A stretch of DNA of 34,993 bases from Mangrovicoccus algicola (GTDB lineage Bacteria; Pseudomonadota; Alphaproteobacteria; Rhodobacterales; Rhodobacteraceae), in assembly GCF_014903745.1 (NCBI RefSeq), contig NZ_JACVXA010000052.1:1-34993 (forward strand). The letters are read 5' to 3'. Made by a program: the position numbers and the translations under genes. The notes beneath the pieces were generated by a model. It did not search any database and had not been told where the DNA came from. It saw only the letters and a list, made by a program, of their open reading frames with translations. Shown here one piece after another: positions 1 through 9,272 of the stretch (the stretch's first letter is position 1; each line of letters begins with the position of its first letter).

Positions 1-579
1 GGCGGCCTCGCCATGCTGCGGCTGGGCGGGGGCGGCGGGCGCAGGCGGCGGGGACAGGAAATCCGCCTCCTCCAGCGGCGGCAGGATCGCCTCTTCCCCG
101 CCGTCGCCGGGGCCCGGCCTGTCCAAGGCCGCATGGCCCGCCGGGGCGGCGGGGGGCCCCAGCAGGTCATCGAGGAAATCCTCCTCCGCGCCGGGCAGCC
201 CGACCCCCGTCTCCGCTGCCGGGGCCGCCGTTGCCGGGGCGGCGGCCGGCGGCCCGGGAATGACGGCCGCAAGATCGATCACCAGCTCGTAGCTGCCGAT
301 GCACAGGATGTCGCCATCCTGCAGCAGTGCCGCCTCCTTGCCCAGGGGCACCTTGCCGTAATTGAGGAAGGTGCCGTTGGTCGAGAGATCGAAGGCCACC
401 ACGCCGCCCGCGCGCTCCTCCAGGACGCAGTGGCGCTTGGACACGACCCGGTCGGGATCGGGCAGCACCAGGTCGTTCTCGGCGCCGCGCCCGATGGTCA
501 GCGACCCGCCGCTCATCCGCACCGGGCGGCCCTCGCCCGGCACGGTGCCGGTGGACTGGAACCTGACGGTCACTGCCAT
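1..579 (-). CDS. tagH: T6SS-associated FHA-domain protein (TagH-like), 3' end outside window
   Basis: The reading frame starts at an ATG at 577-579 and stays open for 193 codons to the window edge, so the C-terminal part is missing. Residues about 20-100 form a forkhead-associated (phosphothreonine-binding) domain, with the GR pair at 30-31, the S-x-x-H at 47-50 and the STNGT block at 66-70. From about residue 108 the chain becomes a Pro/Ala/Gly-rich acidic linker. In T6SS loci such proteins (TagH/Fha) have an N-terminal FHA domain, a disordered linker and a C-terminal conserved domain, and take part in threonine-phosphorylation control of assembly. It begins 4 nt after the PAAR gene stop, as the last visible gene of the leftward T6SS operon. 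TagH fits better than a generic FHA protein because of this position, but the diagnostic C-terminal domain cannot be seen. Confidence 0.85.
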   Translation of the reverse strand, partial: MAVTVRFQSTGTVPGEGRPVRMSGGSLTIGRGAENDLVLPDPDRVVSKRHCVLEERAGGVVAFDLSTNGTFLNYGKVPLGKEAALLQDGDILCIGSYELVIDLAAVIPGPPAAAPATAAPAAETGVGLPGAEEDFLDDLLGPPAAPAGHAALDRPGPGDGGEEAILPPLEEADFLSPPPAPAAPAQPQHGEAA

Positions 580-583
580 CGCC

Positions 584-877
584 TCAGCCCCCCGTGATCA
601 CGGTGGGCGCGCCCATGATGATCGTGCCGCCCATTGCGCAGAGATCGCCCATCCGCGCGGCGGGCAGTTTCTGGATCATCACCGTCATCGAGCCCTTGGC
701 GATCGGATGCGGCACCGGCGGCGCGGGGGGCGTGATCGACATGGTCATGTCGGTGACGCGCGCGGCCGGCAGCCCGCAGACGATCACCGTCATCGCGCAG
801 GGCGGCAGGATCGGGCTGGGCGCGCCCATGGTGCAGGGCCCGGCATGGGGGTCGCTCAGGCGGGACTGGGGCGGCAT
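584..877 (-). CDS. PAAR-domain spike tip protein
   Basis: This 97-residue protein consists almost entirely of a PAAR domain. It has the repeated short beta segments rich in M, G, A and P, two copies of a PAAR-x-x-D element (PAARVTD and PAARMGD), and two MGAP turns. PAAR proteins cap the VgrG trimer with a sharp zinc-stabilised cone and may recruit effectors. Here there is no N- or C-terminal extension, so it is a plain tip and not an evolved PAAR toxin. It starts 3 nt after the stop of the DUF6931-like gene and ends 4 nt before the FHA gene, so it is translated within the T6SS operon close to vgrG, its expected partner. Confidence 0.88.
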   Translation of the reverse strand: MPPQSRLSDPHAGPCTMGAPSPILPPCAMTVIVCGLPAARVTDMTMSITPPAPPVPHPIAKGSMTVMIQKLPAARMGDLCAMGGTIIMGAPTVITGG

Positions 878-880
878 CGC

Positions 881-1474
881 TCAGCCCTCCCTTGCCGGGA
901 CGCCGCGGCCCGAACCGCCGCGCGCGATATCCGCCGCCCGGTCGATCAGCACATCCGCCGCCGCCGCCAGGTCCGGTCCGTGGCATTCCAGCGCCATGAC
1001 ATTGACCCCGAACGCCGCCGCCGCCGCCCCGCCCGGCGGCGCCGCCATCTCGGCCAGGTGGCCGCCGCCCAGCCGCCCGTCGGCATAAAGCGCCGCCAGC
1101 GCGCAAAGCGACAGGTCATCCTCGGGCGGGGCGGCCTCCAGCGCCTGGGCCACGGCGGCCAGCGTCTCCTCGCCGGGGCGGAACACCCAGGCCTCGGCCG
1201 CCGCCAGCGTGCGCGGCGGCTCCGCCCCGGCACAGAGATCGCGCCCGGCCAGACAGGCCCACCAGACCCGTTCGCGCCCGGGCAGCGCCACCGACAGCAG
1301 CCGCAGCATGTCGACATATCCGCCCGCCGCCGCCAGCCCGTCCAGAACCTGCCCCACCCCGGCCGTGGCCGGCAGCGGCAGCCGCACGGCCAGCCGCGCA
1401 TTCGCCCCCGCCAGCAGCCGCATCGCCGGTTCCGCGGGGATCTTGGTCAATTCGTCGAAACGCCCTGTCATCAT
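881..1474 (-). CDS. DUF6931-like protein encoded between VgrG and PAAR
   Basis: A 197-residue, Ala/Leu/Gly-rich, mostly alpha-helical protein without signal peptide or membrane segment. A central stretch, about residues 69-96, contains the [10 protein letters not shown] and AAAEAWV elements that I associate with the DUF6931 family, small proteins of unknown function found beside alphaproteobacterial T6SS genes; this match is from memory and moderate. It lies just downstream of vgrG (7 nt gap) and immediately upstream of PAAR (3 nt gap). Genes in this slot often encode adaptors or chaperones that load a PAAR or an effector onto VgrG, so an adaptor role is a reasonable inference. No toxin motif is visible. 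The start ATG is followed by a second ATG one codon later, and either could be used. Confidence 0.75.
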   Translation of the reverse strand: MMTGRFDELTKIPAEPAMRLLAGANARLAVRLPLPATAGVGQVLDGLAAAGGYVDMLRLLSVALPGRERVWWACLAGRDLCAGAEPPRTLAAAEAWVFRPGEETLAAVAQALEAAPPEDDLSLCALAALYADGRLGGGHLAEMAAPPGGAAAAAFGVNVMALECHGPDLAAAADVLIDRAADIARGGSGRGVPAREG

Positions 1475-1481
1475 TCCCGCC

Positions 1482-3539
1482 TCAGTTGATCAGCGTCATG
1501 CCGCCCTTGAGGATCAGGAGCCCGTCGCCCTTCACCTGGGTCATCGGCGATTTCGCCTCCAGCATCGCGGAGGCCTGGATCTTGATCATCGGCCCCTTGA
1601 TCGTCACCCCCGAGGGATCGATCTTGATCGAGCTGGGCCCGACCTTCATCTCGATGCTCTGCATCGCCTCCTCCGCGATCTTGCCCGCGCTGCATTTCAG
1701 CGCGTAATTCCCCGCCCCCAGCGTCGTCGTCATGTTGCCCGCCTTCACGTCGCGGGTGACATTGCCCTGCCGGACCGTCAGCGCGACATTGCCCTGCACG
1801 GTCTCGGTCTGCTTGCCCTGGCTGACCTCCATGGTCTGGTCGCCCCTGGCCACGGTGAAGGCGTGGTTGCCCTCGGTGACGGTCTCGGTCAGGTTGTTCT
1901 GCACCGTCAGGGTCATGTCGCCCTTGTCCTTCTTCTCGGCGCCTATGGTGATGGTGGCGTCGTTCTTGACGATCTGGGTGAAATCCCGCTCTGCCTGGAG
2001 GCGCACCTGCTCCTCGCCCTTGCGGTCCTCGAACATCAGCTCGTTGAAGCCGCCGCCGCCCTTGGTGGAATTGGTGCGGATGCCGGACTGGGTCTTGGCC
2101 CCGTCCAGCGCCCAAGGCGGCATCGTGTCGGCATTGTACAGCATCCCCGTCACCAGCGGCCGGTCGGGATCGCCCTCCTCGAACTGCACCACCACCTCCT
2201 GGCCGATGCGCGGCACATGGATCATGCCCCAGCCGCGGCCCGACCAGGGCGTCATGTGGCGCACCCAGCAGGTGGCGGTCTCGTCCGCGCGGCCCAGCCG
2301 GTCCCAGTGGAACCGGATGCGGATGCGGCCGTATCTGTCGGTATGGATCTCCTCGCCCGCGGGGCCGGTGACGATGGCGGTCTGCACCCCGGCAATGGCC
2401 GGGCGCGGCGTGACCTGGGCGGAGCGGAAGGGCACCGACCTGGGCAGGGCGCGCAGCTGCACGTCGACATGGTCCTCGTCGGGATTGCCGCCCGCGCGCA
2501 GGATGCGTCGCCCCGCGCCGATGCCGCTGGCGGCGGTCGGATCGAATTTCCGCGCGGCGATGACGGTATGGGTCAGGCCGGTCACCAGGAAATCCTCGGA
2601 GGGCGCGCTGCGCTCGTGGCGCTCCAGCGTCAGCGTGCCGCCGCAGGTGAGGGCCGCGACATTGGTGCCTCCCGCATAGGTGGCGTGTTCGCAGGCCCGG
2701 CTTTCCATCTTCACCTTGGCATAGCGGTCGCCGTCGCCGGTCTCGGCGTAGAGGCCGGGATAGTCGTAGATCTCCAGATCCTTCAGCGCGTGCCGGCCTT
2801 TCGGGATCGCCTTGAGCGCCGTCAGGTCGGCGCGCGGCTTCTCGAAGTCGAAATCCGCCAGCGTCACCTTGCCGGGGGGCGCGGTCTCCGCCTCGTTCCA
2901 GGCATAGACATGGTCGGACTGGGTCGTGGTCGTCACGTCGCGGAATGCCAGGGGCAAGGCGGCCGGGACCGGGGCATGGGCCGCGGCGCTGTCGGCGAGA
3001 ACCAGTCTCGTCCCCGCGGTCTCGTGCTCGAAGAAGTAGTAGATCCCCTCCTCCTCCATCAGGCGGGAGACGAAATCCAGGTCGCTCTCCCGGTACTGCA
3101 CGCAGATCGTCCGGGTGCGGAAGGTCTCGGAGGTGCGGTCGATCAGCTCGCCCGAGAACCCGTATTCCGCGATCACCTCCCTGATGATCTCCAGCGCGGT
3201 CTTCTCCTGGAAGATCCGGCAGTCGCTGCGGCGCCCGAGGAACCACAGCCAGGGCCGCAGCTCCAGCCGGTAGAGCGCATGCCCCTGGTGGCTGCCAAGC
3301 GCCTCGGCGGAGATGACATGGCCGCTGAACTGCTTGTCGGGGCCCTGGCTGCGATGCAGCGTCACCCCCACCGGCCGTCCCACCAGATCGGCCAGCGTCA
3401 CCCCCTTGTCGGGATGGACGAAATCGAGGCGCATCTCGCTGAGCCGTCCCAGCGCCTCGGTCATCACCAGCGCCACCGGGATCGCCGCGGCGCCCAGCGG
3501 GCCGGTCATGGTCATGGGCTGCGTCGTCGCTGCGGGCAT
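1482..3539 (-). CDS. tssI: Type VI secretion spike protein VgrG (TssI)
   Basis: 685 residues, the usual length of a VgrG without a toxin extension. The first roughly 380 residues are the gp27-like base, including the family-typical block around residues 150-175 (VQYRESDLDFVSRLMEEEG). A gp5-like OB fold follows at about 390-470, with the HTDRYGRIRIRFHWD strand and the WGMIHVPRIGQEVVV segment. The C-terminus from about 520 is a needle of short repeats (V-x-x-GN, V-x-x-G patterns), as expected for the triple-stranded beta-helix. It forms the trimeric spike on top of the Hcp tube. Because there is no C-terminal effector domain, effectors must be non-covalent cargo. It lies 81 nt downstream of clpV, in the same direction, and ends 7 nt before the DUF6931-like gene. 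Confidence 0.97.
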   Translation of the reverse strand: MPAATTQPMTMTGPLGAAAIPVALVMTEALGRLSEMRLDFVHPDKGVTLADLVGRPVGVTLHRSQGPDKQFSGHVISAEALGSHQGHALYRLELRPWLWFLGRRSDCRIFQEKTALEIIREVIAEYGFSGELIDRTSETFRTRTICVQYRESDLDFVSRLMEEEGIYYFFEHETAGTRLVLADSAAAHAPVPAALPLAFRDVTTTTQSDHVYAWNEAETAPPGKVTLADFDFEKPRADLTALKAIPKGRHALKDLEIYDYPGLYAETGDGDRYAKVKMESRACEHATYAGGTNVAALTCGGTLTLERHERSAPSEDFLVTGLTHTVIAARKFDPTAASGIGAGRRILRAGGNPDEDHVDVQLRALPRSVPFRSAQVTPRPAIAGVQTAIVTGPAGEEIHTDRYGRIRIRFHWDRLGRADETATCWVRHMTPWSGRGWGMIHVPRIGQEVVVQFEEGDPDRPLVTGMLYNADTMPPWALDGAKTQSGIRTNSTKGGGGFNELMFEDRKGEEQVRLQAERDFTQIVKNDATITIGAEKKDKGDMTLTVQNNLTETVTEGNHAFTVARGDQTMEVSQGKQTETVQGNVALTVRQGNVTRDVKAGNMTTTLGAGNYALKCSAGKIAEEAMQSIEMKVGPSSIKIDPSGVTIKGPMIKIQASAMLEAKSPMTQVKGDGLLILKGGMTLIN

Positions 3540-3620
3540 GGGACGTCCTTTCCGCCTGTTACGGGCTGTCGGCAGGGTGCGGGGGCGGGGCGCGCGCGGC
3601 GCCGGGCCCGGTGGAGGGGC

Positions 3621-6371
3621 CTAGTCGAAATCATAGCTGAAGGCGCCGGCATCGACGTCGATGGCCACGCGGGCGACCTTCTCCCCGGCGATCATCCGCA
3701 TCAGGAAGGCGCGGCTGATCTCGGGCAGCATCGTGTTCGTCACGATAGCATCGATCATGCGCCCGCCCGAGTCCAGTTCCCGGCAGCGCGCGACGATGGC
3801 CTCCACCACCGCGTCCGAACAGGTGAAGGGCACGCCATGGGTGGCCTCGACGCGGCGCCGGATCCGCTCCAGCTGCAGCCGGGTGATCTGGCCCAGCATG
3901 GCGGGGCTCAGCGGGTAGTAGGGGATCGTCACGATCCGGCCCAAGAGCGCCGCCGGGAATACCTTCAGCATCGGCTCGCGCAGCGCCTTGGCGATGCCCT
4001 CGGGTTCCGGCATCAGGTCGGGATCGGCGCACATGTCCATGATCAGCTCGGAGCCGACATTCGAGGTCAGCAGGATCAGCGTGTTGCGGAAATCGATCCG
4101 GCGGCCTTCGCCATCCTCCATCACCCCCTTGTCGAAGACCTGGAAGAACAGCTCGTGCACGTCGGGATGAGCCTTCTCGACCTCGTCGAGCAGCACCACC
4201 GAATAGGGTTTGCGCCGCACCGCCTCGGTCAGCACCCCGCCCTCGCCATAGCCGACATAGCCCGGCGGCGCGCCCTTGAGGCTCGAAACCGTATGCGCCT
4301 CCTGGTATTCGCTCATGTTGATGGTGATGACGTTCTGCTCGCCGCCATAGAGCACCTCGGCCAGGGCCAGCGCGGTCTCGGTCTTGCCGACGCCCGACGT
4401 GCCCGCCAGCATGAAGACGCCGATCGGCTTCGACGGGTTGTCGAGCCCCGCGCGGCTGGTCTGGATGCGCTTGGCGATCATCTCCATCGCGTGATCCTGG
4501 CCGATGACGCGTTTCGCCAGGTGACTGTCCAGATCCAGGACCGTCTGCATCTCGTCGCGCATCATCCGCCCCACGGGAATGCTGGTCCAGTCGCCGATCA
4601 CCGCGGCCACCGCCTGGGCATCGACGATCGGCAGGATCAGCGGGGTCTCGTCCTGCAGCGCCGCCAGCTCGGCATTGGCCGCCCGCAGAGCGGCCAGCGC
4701 CGCCGCGCGATCCGGCCCGGCCAAGCCGTTGCCGACGATGTCGCCGCCCTCCGCAGCCTCCGGCGCGGTCTCGCCAGAGCCGGGGGCAGTGCTTCCGGAC
4801 GCCGCCGCGCCATCGACGGCCGCCCCCCCCTCGCGCAGCCTCGCGCGCAGATCGAGGATGCGCGCCACAACGTCCTTCTCCGCCTCCCAGCGGGATTCCA
4901 GCACCTCCAGCCGCGCCGCCTCCTCCGCCTCGGCCCGCCGGATCGCGGCGCGGCGCGCCTCCACATCCTCGCCGACGCTCTCGTCGCGCGCGATGATCTC
5001 CAGTTCGGTCGCGAAGGCCTCCAGCCGCTTGCGCGCATCATCCACCTCGGCCGGCACCGCATGCTGGCTGACCGCGACGCGGGCGCAGGCGGTGTCGAGC
5101 ACGCTGACCGACTTGTCGGGCAGCTGCCGCGCCGGGATATAGCGCGCCGACAGGGCGACCGCCGCCTCCAGACCCGCATCGAGGATCTGCACCTTGTGGT
5201 GGCTCTCCAGCATCGAGGCGATGCCGCGCATCATCAGCACCGCCTGCTCGATGCCCGGCTCCTCCACCTGCACGACCTGGAACCGCCGGGTCAGGGCCGG
5301 GTCCTTCTCGATATGCTTCTTGTATTCCGCCCAGGTGGTCGCGCCGATGGTCCTCAGCGTGCCGCGCGCCAGGGCGGGCTTCAAGAGGTTCGCCGCGTCG
5401 CCCGTGCCCGCCGCGCCGCCGGCCCCCACCAGCGTATGGGTCTCGTCGACGAACAGGATGATCGGCACGGGGCTGGCCTGGACCTCCTCGATCACCTGGC
5501 GCAGGCGGTTCTCGAACTCGCCCTTCATTGACGCCCCGGCCTGCAGCAGCCCGACATCCAGCGACAAGAGCCGCGCCTCCTTCAGCGCGGGCGGCACGTC
5601 GCCCCGCGCGATGCGCAGCGCGAAGCCCTCGACCACCGCGGTCTTGCCCACCCCCGCCTCGCCGGTGAGGATCGGGTTGTTCTGGCGGCGGCGCATCAGG
5701 ATGTCGACGATCTGGCGGATCTCGGCATCGCGCCCGGTGATCCGGTCGATCCGGCCGTCGCGCGCCTGCTGCGTCATGTCGGTGCAGAACCGCGCCAGCG
5801 CCTCCTCGCGGCCCAGCTGCGCGGCGGGCATCGCCCCCGTTGCCGCCCCCGGATCGGTGCCGCGGCCCGACCCGTCCTGCGCGCGCAGGCTGTCCTCGGG
5901 CGATCCGGCGGTGATCGCGGCGAATTCCTCGACCAGGTCCTCGACCCGGATCTTGGCGAATTCGCGGCTGATCCCCAGAAGGATGCTGCGCAGCGCGGGG
6001 GTCTTCATCATGCCGATGACCAGATGGCCGCTGCGCACGTGATCGGTGCCAAATTGCAGCGAGCCGTAGAGCCAGCCCCATTGCACCGCCTCCTCGATAT
6101 GGGCGCTGAGATCGCTGATCGAGGCGGCGCCGCGCGGCAGCCGGTCCAGCGCCGCGGTCATGTCGCGCGCCAGCACCGCGTCGTCGAGCCGGAAGCGGGC
6201 GAGGATCCGGTGCAGGTCGCTGTCGGGCTGCTGCAGGATCTGGAACAGCCAATGCGCCAGCTCGACATAGGGATTGCCCCTGAGCTTGCAGAAGACCGTC
6301 GCCTCGTCGATCGACTTGTAGCCGAGGCTGTTGAGCTTGCCGAACAGCGCGGCCCTGCTGATTTCCGCCAT
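3621..6371 (-). CDS. clpV: T6SS sheath-recycling AAA+ ATPase ClpV (TssH)
   Basis: 916 residues from the ATG at 6369-6371, which has a GGAGG element a few bases upstream; an in-frame extension to 6515 is rejected because it would run into tssG. There is an N-terminal Clp-N type domain (1-160). NBD1 has Walker A GEAGVGKT at 237-244 and Walker B FVDE at 307-310. A helical middle region follows, then NBD2 with Walker A GTSGVGKT at 657-664 and Walker B LLDE at 727-730. ClpV hexamers extract TssC and disassemble contracted TssB-TssC sheath in the cytoplasm. A low-complexity Gly/Ala/Ser/Thr/Glu stretch at about 515-555, between the middle domain and NBD2, makes the protein longer than most ClpV. It starts 10 nt after the tssG stop. 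Confidence 0.97.
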   Translation of the reverse strand: MAEISRAALFGKLNSLGYKSIDEATVFCKLRGNPYVELAHWLFQILQQPDSDLHRILARFRLDDAVLARDMTAALDRLPRGAASISDLSAHIEEAVQWGWLYGSLQFGTDHVRSGHLVIGMMKTPALRSILLGISREFAKIRVEDLVEEFAAITAGSPEDSLRAQDGSGRGTDPGAATGAMPAAQLGREEALARFCTDMTQQARDGRIDRITGRDAEIRQIVDILMRRRQNNPILTGEAGVGKTAVVEGFALRIARGDVPPALKEARLLSLDVGLLQAGASMKGEFENRLRQVIEEVQASPVPIILFVDETHTLVGAGGAAGTGDAANLLKPALARGTLRTIGATTWAEYKKHIEKDPALTRRFQVVQVEEPGIEQAVLMMRGIASMLESHHKVQILDAGLEAAVALSARYIPARQLPDKSVSVLDTACARVAVSQHAVPAEVDDARKRLEAFATELEIIARDESVGEDVEARRAAIRRAEAEEAARLEVLESRWEAEKDVVARILDLRARLREGGAAVDGAAASGSTAPGSGETAPEAAEGGDIVGNGLAGPDRAAALAALRAANAELAALQDETPLILPIVDAQAVAAVIGDWTSIPVGRMMRDEMQTVLDLDSHLAKRVIGQDHAMEMIAKRIQTSRAGLDNPSKPIGVFMLAGTSGVGKTETALALAEVLYGGEQNVITINMSEYQEAHTVSSLKGAPPGYVGYGEGGVLTEAVRRKPYSVVLLDEVEKAHPDVHELFFQVFDKGVMEDGEGRRIDFRNTLILLTSNVGSELIMDMCADPDLMPEPEGIAKALREPMLKVFPAALLGRIVTIPYYPLSPAMLGQITRLQLERIRRRVEATHGVPFTCSDAVVEAIVARCRELDSGGRMIDAIVTNTMLPEISRAFLMRMIAGEKVARVAIDVDAGAFSYDFD

Positions 6372-6381
6372 GATATCCTCC

Positions 6382-7416
6382 CTAGATCGCACCGATGGGC
6401 GCTGCCGCGGGCGGCGCCAGAACCAGGTCGCCGGCATCGCCGCCGGCCCGCCGCCGCCCCAGCCAGCTTGTCTGGCCGAGCCGGGTCTCCCGCCCCAGGC
6501 AGGCGCGCGGGACATCCTCCCGCCGCAGCACCAGGTTCAGGTCGAAATCCAGCGCCAGCCCGGCAAAGCTGCGCACCGCCGCGGCCAGCTGCGCCAGGGT
6601 GTCGCCCCCCGGCAGCATCCGGCAATACCCGGCCAGGTCCAGCGGCCCCAGGCGGATGCGGATCTTGGCGCTGCGGCTCCAGACGCGGCTGCCGATCACC
6701 GTGCCGCGGCCCAGCCCCGCCCGGCCCATCTGCCAGCGGTCATCCCGGGACAGCTCCAGCCAGGAGCCGCGGAATTCCTCCACCTCGACACCGGCGCCGA
6801 ACTGCGCCGCCAGAAGCTGGCGCAGCCCCTCGGCATTCTTCGGTCCCTGCGACAGCAGCCCCGCGAAATGGCGCCGCGCCAGGTCGGGCAGGGCATCGCG
6901 CCCTGCCATGGCCCGCCCCGCGACGCCCGCGATGGCGGCCACGCGGGCCTCGAACCCGCCGCCCCCGGTGCCCCGATCCATCCCCGGGGCGGGCTGCGCC
7001 TCGGCCCAGGCGCGGTAGAACAGGCTCATCATCCGGTGCGTCAGCATGTCGGCAAAGGCCGCCAGCGTCGGGTCGCGGTGATCGCGCAGCCTTTCGCGGG
7101 CATATTCGGTCAGGTGCAGCGGCAGCGGCCCCTGCGGCCCCCAGAAGCCGAAGGCAAGGTTGCGCAGCTGCGCCGGGCGGCCCTCGGCGGCGGGCACGAA
7201 GCCCGAGATCGCGGAGGCCGGAAAGGCCAGTTCCGGATCCTGCCCCAGCCGCAGACCGTCCTGCGAGGGCAGCCGCGTGCGCCCCAGCGGCGCCTGCGCC
7301 TGCAGCCGGGCCTCCAGGAGACGCAGCGCAAGAAGGATGTGATAGGATCGGGGGTCGTCGGCGAATTGCGCGTAATGCGTCAGATCAGCCGCGCCTTCCC
7401 TGCTCTCGGGCGCCAT
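6382..7416 (-). CDS. tssG: T6SS baseplate subunit TssG
   Basis: 344 residues from the ATG at 7414-7416. The open frame continues far upstream only as a shadow of tssF, and an AGGAGAGG-type ribosome site precedes this ATG. The N-terminal part (HILLALRLLEARL, then GRTRLPSQDGLRLGQDP) and the following FGFWGPQGPLPLHLTEY segment are characteristic of TssG (ImpH/VasB). TssG works with TssE, TssF and TssK in the baseplate wedge that anchors the tail to the membrane complex. The gene overlaps the end of tssF by 37 nt, which suggests translational coupling of two proteins that form one complex. It ends 10 nt before clpV. Confidence 0.94.
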   Translation of the reverse strand: MAPESREGAADLTHYAQFADDPRSYHILLALRLLEARLQAQAPLGRTRLPSQDGLRLGQDPELAFPASAISGFVPAAEGRPAQLRNLAFGFWGPQGPLPLHLTEYARERLRDHRDPTLAAFADMLTHRMMSLFYRAWAEAQPAPGMDRGTGGGGFEARVAAIAGVAGRAMAGRDALPDLARRHFAGLLSQGPKNAEGLRQLLAAQFGAGVEVEEFRGSWLELSRDDRWQMGRAGLGRGTVIGSRVWSRSAKIRIRLGPLDLAGYCRMLPGGDTLAQLAAAVRSFAGLALDFDLNLVLRREDVPRACLGRETRLGQTSWLGRRRAGGDAGDLVLAPPAAAPIGAI

Positions 7417-9269
7417 CGGGCCACCTCTCCTCTGGTTTCCGTGCGCAGCACGGTTTCGGTGAAACTGTTCATGGTGACGTAGCGGGCGAGGAACCGCTCC
7501 AGCACGGCGCCCAGCAGATAGGCGCTGGAGCCCTCGAAGAAGCTCTCGTCGCAGGTCAGCTCGATCTCCAGCCCGCGCACCGCGGTCGACAGCACCTCGT
7601 CGACCATCCGCCGCGCGCAGGGCCGGGCGGCGACGCGCAGGATGCCCTCCAGCTGGCGTGCCAGCACCCGGTCCCCCTGCGGCGCGTGCAGTCCCAGCAT
7701 CTCGCGCAGCGCATCCGCCGCCGTCCCGCCCTCGGTATCGACCAGCGACAGGTAGTTCAGGCTCAGCTGCGAGATCAGCCGCCAGGCGGTGTCGCCATCC
7801 TGCACGCCCGGGCGCGGCCGGGTGGGCGGGACCGGCGTGGCGATCTCCGCGACCGGCCCGCCATCGGCCAGCTGGAAGATGCCGCTGCCCCCCGTCGCCA
7901 GCAGCAGCGGCAGGTCGCGATTGCTGACCAGCGCGCGCACCGCAAGCTGGGCGAGATCGGCAGGCCAGGGCGCGGCGGCGGCATCGACGAGGTCCAGATA
8001 GAGCTCCGTGCCCGCGTAGGAGGACCGTGCACCGCGCAGCGCCTCGCCGCGGCCGCGGACCCGGACCCGGCGCCTCTGGGTGTAATAGGCGGGCCCGCCC
8101 GCGCGCAGCGGGGTGAAGCCGCCGGCCGCGAAAAAGGGCAGGAACTCGGTCCCGGCGGCGCCGTCGCTGCCGAAGCCCTTGACCGAGGTGACCGCGTGGA
8201 TCTCGTGATCCAGCGGCGCGGTGCGGTCCACCACGACATGCTGCTCGACATCGGAGCGGCTGATCTGCACCCGGTCGCAGCGGCGCTCGAAGAGGTTGAT
8301 CGCCGGGCTGCAATAGGGCGCGAATGTCTCGGGGCGCAGCATCCCCTCCGCCGCCGCGTTGCCATGCGACAGCAGCAGGTAGATATCGACCGCGCTGCCG
8401 GCGGCGCGGCCGATGGCCGGGGCCAGGCCCTGCAGCTCGAGGAAGCGGAACCGCCGCGGCATGGCGAAATACTCGCGGATCAGGCGGAACCCGTCGAAGC
8501 TGCGATCCGGCAGCGGCAGGAGCGCCTCCCCGGGCGCGAAGCCCATCGGCCGCGCGGCCGCGGCAGGCAGCGGCTGGACCCAGTCGGCCTGCGGATCGGC
8601 CGAACGGCCCGCCACGGCGCAAACCTCGTTGGCCAGCAACTCGTAGAGCATCCAGGCGGCGGCCTCCGTCCCGGCGACATAGAGCGGCAGCCGGTCCAGG
8701 CTCAGCCCCGCCAGGGGCGCGCCGCCATGGCGTTCCAGCCGCAGCCGGATCGCCGCGCGCGCGCCCTGCCCCGGCCCGCCCGGCAGGGCCAGCCCCGCCG
8801 CCACCAGCGCGCCCCGCCCCTCGACATACTCCGCCTCGGCGATCCTGACCGGCCACAGCGTCACGTCCTGCGAGGTGCGGAACTCGCAGCGCGTCGTGCT
8901 GCCCTCGGCCGGGCGCGCCGTCAACCGGCTGCCGCGGGCCAGCAGATGCCCATCGCCCAGGGCGGCATTCTCCATGTCGGGGACGAATTGCGCCACCATC
9001 ATCGAGGGCACCGGCGCCAGGAATTGCGGATGCACGATCTCGAAGAGATGCGCGGCGAAGGCGGGATATTGCAGCTCCAGCTCCAGCTGGACCCGCGCCG
9101 CGAGGAAGGCCGATCCCTCCAGCAGACGTTCCACATAGGGGTCGAGAACCTCGGTCCCCTCCATCCCCAGCCGCCCGGCGATCTTGGGATAGGCCTCGGC
9201 GAATTCGGCGCCCATCTCGCGCAGATAGGCCAGTTCCGTCTCGTAGTGGCGCAGAAGGCGGCTGTCCAT
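7380..9269 (-). CDS. tssF: T6SS baseplate subunit TssF
   Basis: 629 residues, the normal size for TssF (ImpG/VasA). It opens with the family signature MDSRLLRHYETELAYLRE, followed by EFAEAYPKIAGRL and the DPYVERLLEGSAFLAARVQ block within the first 65 residues. The rest is a long beta-rich region typical of this baseplate wedge protein. Two TssF and one TssG form the heterotrimeric wedge core, and the adjacent overlapping genes fit this. It starts 3 nt after the tssE stop. No insertion, truncation or unusual composition is seen. Confidence 0.96.
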   Translation of the reverse strand: MDSRLLRHYETELAYLREMGAEFAEAYPKIAGRLGMEGTEVLDPYVERLLEGSAFLAARVQLELELQYPAFAAHLFEIVHPQFLAPVPSMMVAQFVPDMENAALGDGHLLARGSRLTARPAEGSTTRCEFRTSQDVTLWPVRIAEAEYVEGRGALVAAGLALPGGPGQGARAAIRLRLERHGGAPLAGLSLDRLPLYVAGTEAAAWMLYELLANEVCAVAGRSADPQADWVQPLPAAAARPMGFAPGEALLPLPDRSFDGFRLIREYFAMPRRFRFLELQGLAPAIGRAAGSAVDIYLLLSHGNAAAEGMLRPETFAPYCSPAINLFERRCDRVQISRSDVEQHVVVDRTAPLDHEIHAVTSVKGFGSDGAAGTEFLPFFAAGGFTPLRAGGPAYYTQRRRVRVRGRGEALRGARSSYAGTELYLDLVDAAAAPWPADLAQLAVRALVSNRDLPLLLATGGSGIFQLADGGPVAEIATPVPPTRPRPGVQDGDTAWRLISQLSLNYLSLVDTEGGTAADALREMLGLHAPQGDRVLARQLEGILRVAARPCARRMVDEVLSTAVRGLEIELTCDESFFEGSSAYLLGAVLERFLARYVTMNSFTETVLRTETRGEVARWRPRAGKARLI

Positions 9270-9272
9270 GTC

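Noticed and set aside
3540-3620. GC-rich palindromic stretch between clpV and vgrG as a terminator
   Set aside because: Only short overlapping palindromes (CCGGGCCCGG, GGCGC/GCGCC) and no T-run; not distinguishable from background composition.
6372-6515. N-terminal extension of ClpV
   Set aside because: The extension would overlap tssG, lacks ClpV similarity, and the ATG at 6371 has a GGAGG element at the right distance.
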